NCBI GenBank assembly: GCA_046329575.1
Contig: JAXLUJ010000007.1
Location: 206,705-270,704, forward strand
DNA length: 64,000 bases
Source of the DNA: UBA1941 sp046329575
Lineage (GTDB): Bacteria > Bacteroidota > Bacteroidia > Chitinophagales > LD1
Direction: 5' to 3'
A model generated the notes under the pieces. It was given only the letters and a program-made list of their open reading frames with translations, ran no database searches and had not been told where the DNA came from. The position numbers were made by a program, and so were the translations under genes. This document shows positions 9,264-18,892 of this stretch, piece after piece (position 1 is the stretch's first letter; every line of letters starts with the position of its first letter).

Positions 9264-9728
9264 TCAGCGATACCGCTTCATCACGCGGTCCAGCTCCCTT
9301 TTGTTGTCTTTTTGCTTAATTGATTCGCGTTTATCGAATGCCTTTTTCCCTCTGGCGAGCGCTACTTCCAGCTTGGCGTAGCCGCGTTCATTTTGGAACA
9401 ACCGTACCGGAACCACGGCCATGCCTTTTTCACGCATTTTAGCATCTATACGGCCCAGTTCGCGCTTTGTGAGCAATAATTTCCGCAAACGCATCACTTC
9501 GTGATTCATCAAATTGCCGTGGCTGTATTCGGCAATATGCATGTTCTTTATGAACAATTCGCCGTCGCGCATAAAGCAGAACGCCTCATTCAGCGATCCT
9601 GCACCTTCGCGCAGGGCTTTAATTTCAGTGCCTTTCAGCACAATGCCTGCGGCATAGGTTTCCATTAGTTCATAATGGAAAGAAGCCCGCCGGTTATGGA
9701 TTTCCAGTTTTTTTTGCGTACCCGCCAT
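9264..9728 (-). CDS. smpB: SsrA-binding protein SmpB
   Basis: 154 residues matching SmpB over the full length. It has the N-terminal IHNRRASFHYELMETYAAGI barrel start, then GTEIKALREG, then FIKNMHIAEYSHGN, and ends in a basic tail KRELDRVMKRYR that enters the ribosomal A site and decoding centre. It binds tmRNA and rescues stalled ribosomes by trans-translation. Its ATG overlaps the stop of the upstream efflux adaptor gene by one base (TAATG), so it is probably translated from that mRNA. The ssrA gene is not in the window. Confidence 0.97.
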   Translation of the reverse strand: MAGTQKKLEIHNRRASFHYELMETYAAGIVLKGTEIKALREGAGSLNEAFCFMRDGELFIKNMHIAEYSHGNLMNHEVMRLRKLLLTKRELGRIDAKMREKGMAVVPVRLFQNERGYAKLEVALARGKKAFDKRESIKQKDNKRELDRVMKRYR

Positions 9729-11092
9729 TACTCTTTCTTCGCCTCCGCTTTGAACAGTTCCTTTTCAGAAACTACTTCCACCACATCTTCCGGTTTCAGT
9801 GATTTTGAAATGAGTTTGAATGGTGCCTTAATCACATTCATACCTTCAGTAACGCCCGAAGTTACTTCGATGTAAGTTGCATCTTGTATACCCGTTTTAA
9901 CCGGTATCGCTTTCACCACATTGTGATCCACAACGAACACAATTTCTTTCATGTCTTTTTTGCCGGAATCTTCATCGGGATCTTTCTTCTTTTTATCGGC
10001 AACCGCGCCTTCGGGTTTCAGATCTTTTTCTTCGCGCGTGGTTACCGATTGGATGGGCACGGTTAACACATTTTCTTTAGCCCGGGTTTTGATATCCACC
10101 GTTGCTGACATGCCCGGCCGGAAAGGATACGCATGGCCATGTTCCGGATCAACCAGTTCGGCATACGAATCGCGAACCAGTTTCACTTTCACGGTAAAGT
10201 TGGTGGCTTGCGAAGTGCTTACGATAGCTGTTGCCGTGGTGGAAGAATACGCGATTTCAGAAACAATGCCTTTGAACTTTTTATCGAGATAGGCATCCAC
10301 TTCCACTTCGGCCGTATCGCCAATCTTCACCCGAAGCACATCGTTTTCATTCACATCTACCTGTGCCTGCATGTGCTGTAAATCAGCAATGCGAATCAAT
10401 TCGGTTCCGGCCATTTGCGCCGTTCCCACTACACGCTCGCCTAATTTTACGTTCAGTAACGAAATGATTCCGCTTTCCGGAGCGTAGATGCGCGTCTTCT
10501 TTAAATTATCAGAAGCCTGTTTCAGTTGTGCTTCGCTGCTGTTGATGGTAAATGAAGCCGCATTCAGTTGTTCACGTGCGGTGGCCAGAGCCGTTTCTGC
10601 ATTTTTCAAGGCATTGGTTGCCTGATCGAATTCGGCATCAGATATGATTTTTTCATCGTGCAATTGTTTGTTTCGGTTGAAGGTGATCGTAGCCTGATCG
10701 AAAAGCGCTTTGGCATTTTTGTAACTTGCCTCGCTGCCGCTGCGGTTGGCGCGCACCTGCGAAACCCCTGCCTGCGATTGCGCTACAACCGATTCGTAAA
10801 TCACAGGATTGATTACCAGTAGCAGATCGCCTTTTTTCACGCTGTCGCCTTCCTTCACGCGCAGCTCAATGATTTCCCCTGAAACTTCCGATGAAATTTT
10901 TACTTCAGTTTCAGGATACAGTTTGCCGCTGGCGGTTACCGTTTCCACTACCGAACGCCGCGCAGCGGCTTCAATAGCTACCTGTTTTACATTTCCTTTT
11001 CCCCACCAACCGGCTTTTTTGCCGATGATGCCGATGACCATAATGCCGAGAACGATACCGGCAATGATGTAAAGTGTTTTATTGCTTTTCAT
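9728..11092 (-). CDS. RND/MacA-type efflux periplasmic adaptor
   Basis: 454 residues. An N-terminal membrane anchor (about 5-25) is followed by a biotinyl-lipoyl-like half (VTASGKLYPETEVKISSEVSG), a long coiled-coil hairpin (about 115-200), the second lipoyl half (YAPESGIISLLNVKLGERV) and beta-barrel and membrane-proximal domains. A Lys/Asp-rich insertion lies near residue 360-380. It would join an inner-membrane pump to the TolC protein encoded 4 nt upstream. The expected pump gene (MacB-type ABC or RND) does not follow; smpB does. The substrate is therefore unknown. Confidence 0.88.
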   Translation of the reverse strand: MKSNKTLYIIAGIVLGIMVIGIIGKKAGWWGKGNVKQVAIEAAARRSVVETVTASGKLYPETEVKISSEVSGEIIELRVKEGDSVKKGDLLLVINPVIYESVVAQSQAGVSQVRANRSGSEASYKNAKALFDQATITFNRNKQLHDEKIISDAEFDQATNALKNAETALATAREQLNAASFTINSSEAQLKQASDNLKKTRIYAPESGIISLLNVKLGERVVGTAQMAGTELIRIADLQHMQAQVDVNENDVLRVKIGDTAEVEVDAYLDKKFKGIVSEIAYSSTTATAIVSTSQATNFTVKVKLVRDSYAELVDPEHGHAYPFRPGMSATVDIKTRAKENVLTVPIQSVTTREEKDLKPEGAVADKKKKDPDEDSGKKDMKEIVFVVDHNVVKAIPVKTGIQDATYIEVTSGVTEGMNVIKAPFKLISKSLKPEDVVEVVSEKELFKAEAKKE

Positions 11093-11096
11093 AACG

Positions 11097-12530
11097 TTAC
11101 TTCAGTTCAATTGGTTTGCCCATGTAAAAATCAAGCACCTTCATTTGCAGGACGTAAGTGTATTTTGCTTGTACCAGTTGCGATTGCGCGCGCAACATAT
11201 TGTTTTTGGCTTGTTGCACTTCAAAGGTATTGGCTAAACCTACGGCATAGCGCTTGTCGTAGGCATCAAAACTCTTTTTTGCAGCATCTGCGCTTTTGAG
11301 GTTGGCCGCATAGTTTTGTGCCGAAGCGCGGGCGTTGGTGTAGGCCTGTTCAATATCCTGCTGCAGCCGGTTTTTTGAACTGGCTAAGTCGAGCTCCCGC
11401 AATTGGTAATTCAATTTGCTATTAGCCAGAGCAGTCATTTTTTGCCAACCGCTGAAGATGGGAACGTTTACACTCAGGCTTACCACTTTGGTAAAGTTGT
11501 TCTTCAATTGGTCTTGAAATGTAATGGGAGTGGTACCGGTGTAGCCAACGCTGCGGGTGTAACCTACCACGGTGCTGTTATCGGGGAAGGCGCTTCCGTA
11601 AACCGGCACATCGCTAACATAAAAACCCGAAGGCTGAGTTGATTTATTAAAATAGTTAGAACGCAGCGATGCTGAAGCGGAAAGGGTGGGACTGAAACTG
11701 CCTTTGGCCATACGAATGCTGTACATGGCCGAGCGCACCCGCGCCTCAGATGCACGAATGGAAGGCTGGTTCATTACCGCATATTCATAAATGGCGTGAG
11801 GCGAAAGCCGCGCAATATCGGCCAGTTTATCGGCGCTCACCTCCGGCTGCCTGATGTCGAACAATTGTTTATCGGGCAATTGCAATGCAATTTTGAGCGT
11901 AAGCAATGCCAGCTCCACATTGTTTCGCGCGGTTACTACCGAGGAAAGATCGCGCATTTGCTGCGCTTCGAATTCATACATGCTTGCTTCGGCCAGGGTG
12001 CCTGCTTTCAATTGACTTTGCGCCCGTTGTAATTGCGCATTCGAAATTTGCAGTTGCTCTTCGGCAATGCCCAGCAATTCGCGATTCACAATTATTTGAA
12101 GAAAATAATTGGTGATAGAAAGCGCTACGCTATTGATCGTATTCAGATAGTCTTGTTCGGCAGCATTAAAATCCTGTTTGCTTTTGCCAATATTATTGAG
12201 CTGTTGCAGACCGGTAAACAGCGGCACGCTTCCGCTAAGGCCCATAGAACTTGACTGGGAGTTCGATTGTACATAAGTGTAACGCGTAGGGTCGATAGAG
12301 TTGCCAAAGTTGAAGTTATAGCTCCCATCGGCGCTAATTGTAGGAAGCAATTTGATTTTGCTTTGAAGCAGGTAGTTTTTGTTGATAGCCGCATTGATTT
12401 GCGCCTGTTTAATTTGGATATTGTTTTCGGCAGCATAGCGCAGGCATTGTTCCAGCGTCCAGGCTGAATCGGTTTGCGCTGAAGCGGAAAGACCAACTGC
12501 GATCAAGAGAAATAGATAGAACCGTTTCAC
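11097..12530 (-). CDS. TolC family outer-membrane efflux protein
   Basis: 477 residues with a signal peptide cleaved after about LSASAQ (19). Two repeats of the outer-membrane efflux protein fold are visible, each with long helices rich in Gln, Asn and Ala (AAENNIQIKQAQINAAINKN and later QDIEQAYTNARASAQNYAAN). It should form a trimeric channel in the outer membrane with the adaptor gene 4 nt downstream. It is the first gene of the TolC-adaptor-smpB transcription unit. The gap upstream (12531-12828) contains divergent promoters for this gene and the metal efflux operon. Confidence 0.92.
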   Translation of the reverse strand: MKRFYLFLLIAVGLSASAQTDSAWTLEQCLRYAAENNIQIKQAQINAAINKNYLLQSKIKLLPTISADGSYNFNFGNSIDPTRYTYVQSNSQSSSMGLSGSVPLFTGLQQLNNIGKSKQDFNAAEQDYLNTINSVALSITNYFLQIIVNRELLGIAEEQLQISNAQLQRAQSQLKAGTLAEASMYEFEAQQMRDLSSVVTARNNVELALLTLKIALQLPDKQLFDIRQPEVSADKLADIARLSPHAIYEYAVMNQPSIRASEARVRSAMYSIRMAKGSFSPTLSASASLRSNYFNKSTQPSGFYVSDVPVYGSAFPDNSTVVGYTRSVGYTGTTPITFQDQLKNNFTKVVSLSVNVPIFSGWQKMTALANSKLNYQLRELDLASSKNRLQQDIEQAYTNARASAQNYAANLKSADAAKKSFDAYDKRYAVGLANTFEVQQAKNNMLRAQSQLVQAKYTYVLQMKVLDFYMGKPIELK

Positions 12531-12828
12531 GGAAGATTTTGAGCGGCAAATGTAGCAAGACGGCGGCAGAACACAAGGATGCTTAAACCGGTGTAATTTA
12601 AAACCTGTAAACCACTGTTTTTTTTAATTAATAATAGGCGTGGGCATATCGTAACTAATTGGTTTATTGCAGAAAAGATAAGAATCGGCGAACACTTAAA
12701 AAAGGCCGGTGAACTTTTTTTTCTTGCTATAATTCTAATACCACAGCGGCATAAAATGGTTTGTTACCGGCGGTGGATATGCAACAATTACACTTGCCCA
12801 CCTCTTCTTTTATTATTATTTCTGCAGT

Positions 12829-13212
12829 GTGAAAAAAGTAGTGGTAGCAACACTTTTGTTTGTTTTTCTATCGGCCGATACGTCGTTCGGGCAATTGCTA
12901 CGGCTTCCGGCTCTGCTGCATCACTATCGCGAACACTCCCAAAGCGATCACCTTACTTTTTTGGAATTTCTACAGCTACATTATTCCACAAATAATAACC
13001 ATCCTTCTGATCCGCATCATGATCACGAAAAGCTGCCTTTCAAAAATTTTGATTGTCAGTTGTTCCAAATAGCAACTATTATCCCTCATCAGTCGCCGGC
13101 GGAGGTTAGTCTTCTGCCCGAAATTTCTTCCGAAAAAATTTACGGCTACCAAAAGCGCCATCATTCCAAATCTGCTCAGCAAAGCATTTGGCAACCGCCT
13201 AAGCATAGTTAA
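12829..13212 (+). CDS. Small His-rich exported protein preceding heavy-metal efflux genes
   Basis: 127 residues from a GTG start; the frame opens with KKVVVATLLFVFLSA, a signal peptide, and the start is placed there. The mature part has many His and acidic residues (LHHYREHSQSDH and DPHHDHEKLPF at about 60-72) and one Cys. Similar short His-rich proteins often precede czcA-like genes in Bacteroidota. A periplasmic metal-binding role is an inference from the His clusters and the position 71 bp before czcA. No named family recognised. Confidence 0.65.
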   Translation: MKKVVVATLLFVFLSADTSFGQLLRLPALLHHYREHSQSDHLTFLEFLQLHYSTNNNHPSDPHHDHEKLPFKNFDCQLFQIATIIPHQSPAEVSLLPEISSEKIYGYQKRHHSKSAQQSIWQPPKHS

Positions 13213-13283
13213 TCCGATTCTTTTTTGTGGCTGCAGGTACTTCCTGGCGGCCTTTGGTGTGCATTCCGGATTAATTATATTTT

Positions 13284-16200
13284 ATGCTGAACAAAATCAT
13301 TGCATTTTCCATTGGCAATAAACTGCCGGTGGCGTTGTTTACGCTAGCCCTGCTTCTATTTGGCGCTTATGAAGTAACACAACTACCTATTGATGCCGTG
13401 CCTGATATTACCAACAATCAGGTACAACTCATTACCGTAGTGCCGGCCTTAGGCGCTACTGACGTTGAACGGCTTATTACCGTGCCATTAGAACAAGCTA
13501 ACGGCAATATTCCACACCTGAAAGAGTTGCGCAGTTTTTCCAGCTTCGGGCTTTCCGTTATCACTCTGGTATTTGAAGATGACGCGGATGTGTACTGGGC
13601 GCGCCAACAAATTGCCGAACGCTTGCAGCAGGTGCAGGACAAACTGCCAAAGGGCCTGGCCACGCCCTTTTTAGCGCCGGTAACCACAGGCCTGGGCGAA
13701 ATTTATCAGTATGTAGTGCGCCCCGAGAAGGGTTATGAAGGAGTGTATGATGCCATGCAACTGCGAACTATTCAGGACTGGTTAGTACGCAAACGTTTGT
13801 TGGGCGTAAAAGGCGTGGCAGATGTAAGCAGTTTCGGGGGATTGCTGAAACAATACGAAATAGCAGTAGAACCCGAAAAACTATTGGCGCATCAGGTTTC
13901 AATGGCCGAAGTGTTTTCAGCTATTGAAAAGAACAACCAAAACACCGGCGGTTCTTATATCGAGAAAGGCCCTTCGGCCATGTTTGTGCGAACCGAAGGT
14001 TTGGTAGGCAGCCAAAGTGATATCGAAAATATTGTGGTGAAAAATTTGCCTAATGGCGTGCCCATTCTGATACGCGATGTTGCAAAGGTGCAACAGGGCA
14101 GCGCTACGCGATTCGGGGCGCTAACTTATAACGGTAATCTGCAGGTGTCGGGCGCGGTGGTTATGATGCTGAAAGGCGCTAACAGCAATCGCGTAATTGC
14201 AGAGGTGAAAAAACGCATCGAAGAAATAAAAACCACCCTTCCTAAAGGGGTGACTATTGAACCATTTATTGATCGCACCAAAATGGTGAACAACGCTATC
14301 GGCACCGTGTCGCGAAATTTGATGGAAGGCGCGCTGATCGTAGTTTTTGTGCTGGTGTTGTTCCTCGGTAATTTGCGGGCCGGCCTGTTAGTAGCTTCAG
14401 TGATTCCACTTTCAATGTTGTTTGCTGTTATCCTAATGAATTGGTTTGGCGTTAGCGGGAATCTGATGAGCCTGGGGGCGCTTGATTTTGGTTTAATTGT
14501 AGATGGCGCGGTAATTATTGTAGAAGCGGTAATGCACCGCCTTTCACACAGCAAAAAATTAGCGCTGATCGATCATTTATCTGCAAAAGAAATGGACGGC
14601 GAAGTAAAACAAGCGGCTTCGCGCATGATGAACAGCGCGGTTTTCGGACAAATAATTATTCTGATTGTGTACCTGCCCATTTTCACCCTTCAGGGAATTG
14701 AAGGAAAAATGTTTATACCCATGGCTCAAACTGTTGCCTTTGCACTTTTAGGCGCGTTTGTACTATCGCTTACTTATGTGCCCATGATGAGCGCCCTTTT
14801 TCTAGGCCGTAAAATTTCGCATCAACCCACTTGGTCAGACAAATGGATGGCTAAAGTTTCGGCCTTATATCAGCGCCTCTTACTAAAGGTATTGCGAAAT
14901 CAATCTGTTACTATCATTTCGGTGATTTCAGCATTTGTGGTGGCATTGTTTCTGTTATCGCGCCTGGGAGGGGAGTTTCTTCCTACACTGCCCGAAGGCG
15001 ATTTTGCTGTGGAAGCCCGAATTTTACCCGGCAGTAACCTGAATGCATCCATTACCGCCGTTTCCGCAGCTTCTAAAATTTTGCTTGAAAAATTTCCTGA
15101 AGTAGAACGTGTGGTTTCAAAAACCGGAAGCAGCGAAGTGCCCACCGATCCGATGCCGCTATTTGCCAGTGATATGATTATTGTGCTGAAGAACCGAAGC
15201 GAATGGACTTCGGCAAAAACGTATGATGAACTGGAAGCGCAGATGACACAAGCTTTGCGCGACTTACCCGGAGTTACCTTCAGTTTTCAATTTCCTGTAG
15301 CCATGCGTTTCAATGAATTGATTTCAGGCGCAAAGCAAGATGTGGTTTGTAAAATTTTTGGAGAACAGATGGACACCTTAAATCATTACGCCAATCAATT
15401 AGCGCGTATTTGTAGCAGCGTAAATGGCAGCAGTGGTTTGTATGTGGAAGCGGTTGCCGGGTTACCACAAATTACGGTTCGTTACAACCGGGCCGCACTG
15501 GCGCAATATGGTTTAAATATCAGCGATGTGAACCGCACCGTCAACACTGCTTTTGCAGGCGAATCGGCAGGATTGGTGTATGAAGAAGATAAGCGATTTG
15601 ATCTGGTAGTGCGCCTCAGGAATGAAAGAAGAAATCAGCCCGAATCGATTCGCGAACTGTTGATTGCCACTCCGCAGGGAACACAAATTCCACTGAATGC
15701 GGTGGCACAGGTGGAATTGATAAACGGACCGAACCAAATCCAAAGGGAAAATGCGCAACGCCGAATAATCGTGGGCTTTAATGTGCGAGGGCGCGATGTG
15801 CAAAGCATGGTAGAAGAACTGCAACAGAAAGTGGCACAACAATTAAAATTGCCTCCCGGCTATCACATCGTTTATGGCGGCGCCTTCGAAAATCTGGAAG
15901 CCGCCCGAACACGATTGCTATTTGCCGTTCCGGTGGCGTTGCTCTTGATCTTTATATTGCTGTTTTTTGCTTTCCGATCAGTAAAACAGGGGCTGCTCAT
16001 CTATTCAGCTATACCGCTTTCGGCCATCGGGGGCATATTCGCACTTGCAGGTAGAGGCATGCCGTTCAGCATTAGTGCAGGAGTGGGTTTTATAGCATTG
16101 TTTGGCGTGGCGGTATTGAACGGTATCGTATTGATTGCCGAATTCAACCGGCTTAAGAAAGAACAATTTTCAAATCTGAACCGCATTGTAATTCAGGGAA

Positions 16201-17618
16201 CGCTACTGCGATTACGACCGGTATTGATGACCGCCTTTGTTGCCTCGCTTGGGTTTTTACCAATGGCATTAAGCCATGGAGAAGGCGCCGAAGTGCAGCG
16301 GCCGTTGGCAACTGTAGTGATTGGAGGTTTACTGATTGCCACATTGCTTACTCTGTTTGTGCTCCCTGTGCTCTACATTAGATTTCACCAATCGGGCGCA
16401 TTTAAAAAACCTGCAATGTTATTATTCGCCATTTTGATTAATACCCATCTTTTTGGCCAAACGCCTATTACACTACAAGCCGCTATAGATACCGCACTGG
16501 CTAATAATCTGACCGTTAAAAGTGAATGGCTGAAATCGGAATACCGCAGGCAACTAACGGCTTCTGGCATTAATATTCCCAACACCGGTATTTTGGGAGA
16601 ATATGGGCAAATCAACAGTTTTTACAAAGATGTGCGTATTGGCGTTTCTCAAGGTTTCAATTTCCCATCGGTTTATGTTCATCAAAAAAACCTGTTGAAT
16701 GAAGAATGGAAAGGCAGTGTATTGCAAACCGGTATTCAACAGGCAAAACTGAAAAATGAAGTAACACAGTTGTTCTACACCTTGCTTTACCTGAATCAAA
16801 AACGAACATTATTGCAGCGTAACGACAGCCTGTTTGCTTCCTTTCAAAACAGGGCCGAGCAACGTTATCGTTCTGGTGAAAGTAATATTCTCGAAAAATC
16901 AATTGCCGATAATCAACGCTTACAAATTAGTCTGCAACTGCTGCAATTGGAAGCTGATGAAAAATTGGCCCTGCTGCAATTTCAGCTTTTATTAAACACG
17001 GCTACAGTATTTGTACCAACCGCACGGGATGAAACTATTTTTGATTTTCCTGAAAATACGCTTTCGGTTTCTGGTACGCATCCTGTTTTGCAATACTGGA
17101 AAAACGAGCAGTTGATTGCCGCCGCGGCTACAAAACTGGAACAGGCAAAATTGTGGCCCGATCTTTTGCTGAGCTACAATGCCATGAGCATGCGCGGCAT
17201 CGGGGCCGACAATAAAAACTATAATAGCAACATACAGTTTCATGCGGCGCAATTAGGAATTAATGTGCCCCTGTTTCCATTTGCTCAAACCTCGAGGATA
17301 AAGGCTGCAAAAGCGAACGAAAAAATTGCCGCTAACAATCTGGAACTGCAAAGTCAACGCCTTCAGAATGATTTTCAAAGTGCCTTGCTGCAATATCAGA
17401 AATATGCGCAGGCCGTAAGTTTTTTTGAAACCAAGGGGTTGAAAACTGCCGCCAATATTACGGATGCCGCTGGTCAGCAATTCCAAAATGGAAATATCAA
17501 TTACCTGGAATGGGCGCTGTTGCTGAATCAGGCTACTACTTTAAAAAGCGATTATATCGATGCGGTGCTGAATCGTAACAAAGCTCTGGCCGATCTCCTT
17601 TTCTATATCTCAAAATAA
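13284..17618 (+). CDS. czcA: CzcA/CusA heavy-metal RND pump fused to a TolC/CzcC-like outer-membrane factor
   Basis: 1444 residues. Residues 1 to about 1040 are a complete heavy-metal RND transporter with twelve membrane helices and two periplasmic loops. The proton-relay motif DFGLIVDGAV (Asp401 and Asp407) is of the DFG/DGA kind seen in Co/Zn/Cd/Ni exporters rather than Cu/Ag ones. From Met1045 a hydrophobic segment MLLFAILINTHLFGQ looks like a former signal peptide, and the last 400 residues are an outer-membrane efflux protein (ITLQAAIDTALANNL, then ANEKIAANNLELQ). Stop and start overlap with the adaptor gene. Such fusions are known in Bacteroidota. Confidence 0.93.
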   Translation: MLNKIIAFSIGNKLPVALFTLALLLFGAYEVTQLPIDAVPDITNNQVQLITVVPALGATDVERLITVPLEQANGNIPHLKELRSFSSFGLSVITLVFEDDADVYWARQQIAERLQQVQDKLPKGLATPFLAPVTTGLGEIYQYVVRPEKGYEGVYDAMQLRTIQDWLVRKRLLGVKGVADVSSFGGLLKQYEIAVEPEKLLAHQVSMAEVFSAIEKNNQNTGGSYIEKGPSAMFVRTEGLVGSQSDIENIVVKNLPNGVPILIRDVAKVQQGSATRFGALTYNGNLQVSGAVVMMLKGANSNRVIAEVKKRIEEIKTTLPKGVTIEPFIDRTKMVNNAIGTVSRNLMEGALIVVFVLVLFLGNLRAGLLVASVIPLSMLFAVILMNWFGVSGNLMSLGALDFGLIVDGAVIIVEAVMHRLSHSKKLALIDHLSAKEMDGEVKQAASRMMNSAVFGQIIILIVYLPIFTLQGIEGKMFIPMAQTVAFALLGAFVLSLTYVPMMSALFLGRKISHQPTWSDKWMAKVSALYQRLLLKVLRNQSVTIISVISAFVVALFLLSRLGGEFLPTLPEGDFAVEARILPGSNLNASITAVSAASKILLEKFPEVERVVSKTGSSEVPTDPMPLFASDMIIVLKNRSEWTSAKTYDELEAQMTQALRDLPGVTFSFQFPVAMRFNELISGAKQDVVCKIFGEQMDTLNHYANQLARICSSVNGSSGLYVEAVAGLPQITVRYNRAALAQYGLNISDVNRTVNTAFAGESAGLVYEEDKRFDLVVRLRNERRNQPESIRELLIATPQGTQIPLNAVAQVELINGPNQIQRENAQRRIIVGFNVRGRDVQSMVEELQQKVAQQLKLPPGYHIVYGGAFENLEAARTRLLFAVPVALLLIFILLFFAFRSVKQGLLIYSAIPLSAIGGIFALAGRGMPFSISAGVGFIALFGVAVLNGIVLIAEFNRLKKEQFSNLNRIVIQGTLLRLRPVLMTAFVASLGFLPMALSHGEGAEVQRPLATVVIGGLLIATLLTLFVLPVLYIRFHQSGAFKKPAMLLFAILINTHLFGQTPITLQAAIDTALANNLTVKSEWLKSEYRRQLTASGINIPNTGILGEYGQINSFYKDVRIGVSQGFNFPSVYVHQKNLLNEEWKGSVLQTGIQQAKLKNEVTQLFYTLLYLNQKRTLLQRNDSLFASFQNRAEQRYRSGESNILEKSIADNQRLQISLQLLQLEADEKLALLQFQLLLNTATVFVPTARDETIFDFPENTLSVSGTHPVLQYWKNEQLIAAAATKLEQAKLWPDLLLSYNAMSMRGIGADNKNYNSNIQFHAAQLGINVPLFPFAQTSRIKAAKANEKIAANNLELQSQRLQNDFQSALLQYQKYAQAVSFFETKGLKTAANITDAAGQQFQNGNINYLEWALLLNQATTLKSDYIDAVLNRNKALADLLFYISK

Positions 17619-18751
17619 TGTTGAAAATGAAAAATGCAAACTACATCATAGGTCTTCTGTTCTTTATAACCGGTTGTGCCCACACCGCTTCAGAAAAGAA
17701 GGAATCTTCTGCAACGCCATTATCGAATACCATAGTTTTAACTGAAGCACAACGGCGAAATGCCGGTATTGAAACCGGATTACCGGAACATCGGAAAATG
17801 ACGGAAACGATAAAACTTAACGGCAAGATCGATGTGCCGCCGCAAAATATGGTTTCAGTAAGTGTGCCTTTGGGAGGCTATTTAAAATCAACTAAACTAC
17901 TGAACGGCATGCCTGTGGCAAAAGGAGAGGTGTTGGCGGTTGTAGAAGGAACACAATACATCCAACTTCAACAAGATTATCTTTCAGCAAAAGCCCAATT
18001 ACTGGCTACTGAGCTCGATTTTAACAGGCAGAAAGAATTAAATCAGAGCAAGGCCACCAGCGATAAAGTTTTTGAACAAACAAATGCCGCTTATCAAACG
18101 CAGCAAGTTGTAGTTCGGGCGCTGGAAGAAAAGTTGAAACTGATAGGTCTTAATCCCGACAAACTAACGGCTGCAAATATTTCTAACAACATAAATATCT
18201 ATTCGCCAATTACGGGATTTGTTTCCGCGGTAAATGTGAATATCGGTAAGTATGTAAATCCGAGCGATGTGCTTTTTGAATTGGTGAATCCCGATGATAT
18301 TCATCTGGCTTTAACCGTTTTTGAAAACGATATCAGCAAATTGGCTGTGGGGCAAAAACTAGAGGCTTATACCAATACTAATCCCGAAAGGAAATATCCG
18401 TGCACTATTATTTTGATCAGCAAAAACCTTACGGCCCAAAGCGCCGCACAGGCCCACTGCCATTTTGAAAATTACGATCATTCGCTTTTGCCCGGCATGT
18501 TTATGAATGCTAATGTTCACGTGATTTCTAATGACGCCGCCACACTTCCCGATGAGGCCGTAGTGTTATTCGATAATAAGCATTATGTGTTTGCTGATAA
18601 AGGCGCTAATCGTTTTGAAATGTTGGAAGTACATGCCGGCGTTTCAGAAAACGGGCTTACGGTTGTGGAACTCCCGAATGGTTACGCCAATTCTGATTTT
18701 GTGGTGAAAGGCGCTTACCCGCTATTAATGGCACTGAAAAACAAAGAATGA
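17618..18751 (+). CDS. czcB: CzcB/CusB-type efflux adaptor lipoprotein
   Basis: 377 residues. The start overlaps the last base of the czcA stop codon (TAATG), indicating coupling. A signal peptide ends in FITGC, making Cys20 a likely lipidation site. The lipoyl halves (GGYLKSTKLLNGMPVAKGEVLAVVEG and IYSPITGFVSAVNVNIGKYV regions) flank a short helical hairpin at about 110-170, and barrel and membrane-proximal domains follow. It completes a tripartite metal exporter with the fused pump/outer-membrane factor. The metal is most likely Co, Zn, Cd or Ni, from the pump motif. Confidence 0.9.
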   Translation: MLKMKNANYIIGLLFFITGCAHTASEKKESSATPLSNTIVLTEAQRRNAGIETGLPEHRKMTETIKLNGKIDVPPQNMVSVSVPLGGYLKSTKLLNGMPVAKGEVLAVVEGTQYIQLQQDYLSAKAQLLATELDFNRQKELNQSKATSDKVFEQTNAAYQTQQVVVRALEEKLKLIGLNPDKLTAANISNNINIYSPITGFVSAVNVNIGKYVNPSDVLFELVNPDDIHLALTVFENDISKLAVGQKLEAYTNTNPERKYPCTIILISKNLTAQSAAQAHCHFENYDHSLLPGMFMNANVHVISNDAATLPDEAVVLFDNKHYVFADKGANRFEMLEVHAGVSENGLTVVELPNGYANSDFVVKGAYPLLMALKNKE

Positions 18752-18892
18752 GCCCAACCTGCTAAATATCATATCCCCGTTTTTTTCTAAGGCTGTAATT
18801 TTGCATAAGCAACTGAAAACTTATGCGTTGTAGCAATGCGTCAAAGCAGTGCTATTACTGGGTTTCAGCCAAAAAGAACTAAAAACGGAAAT

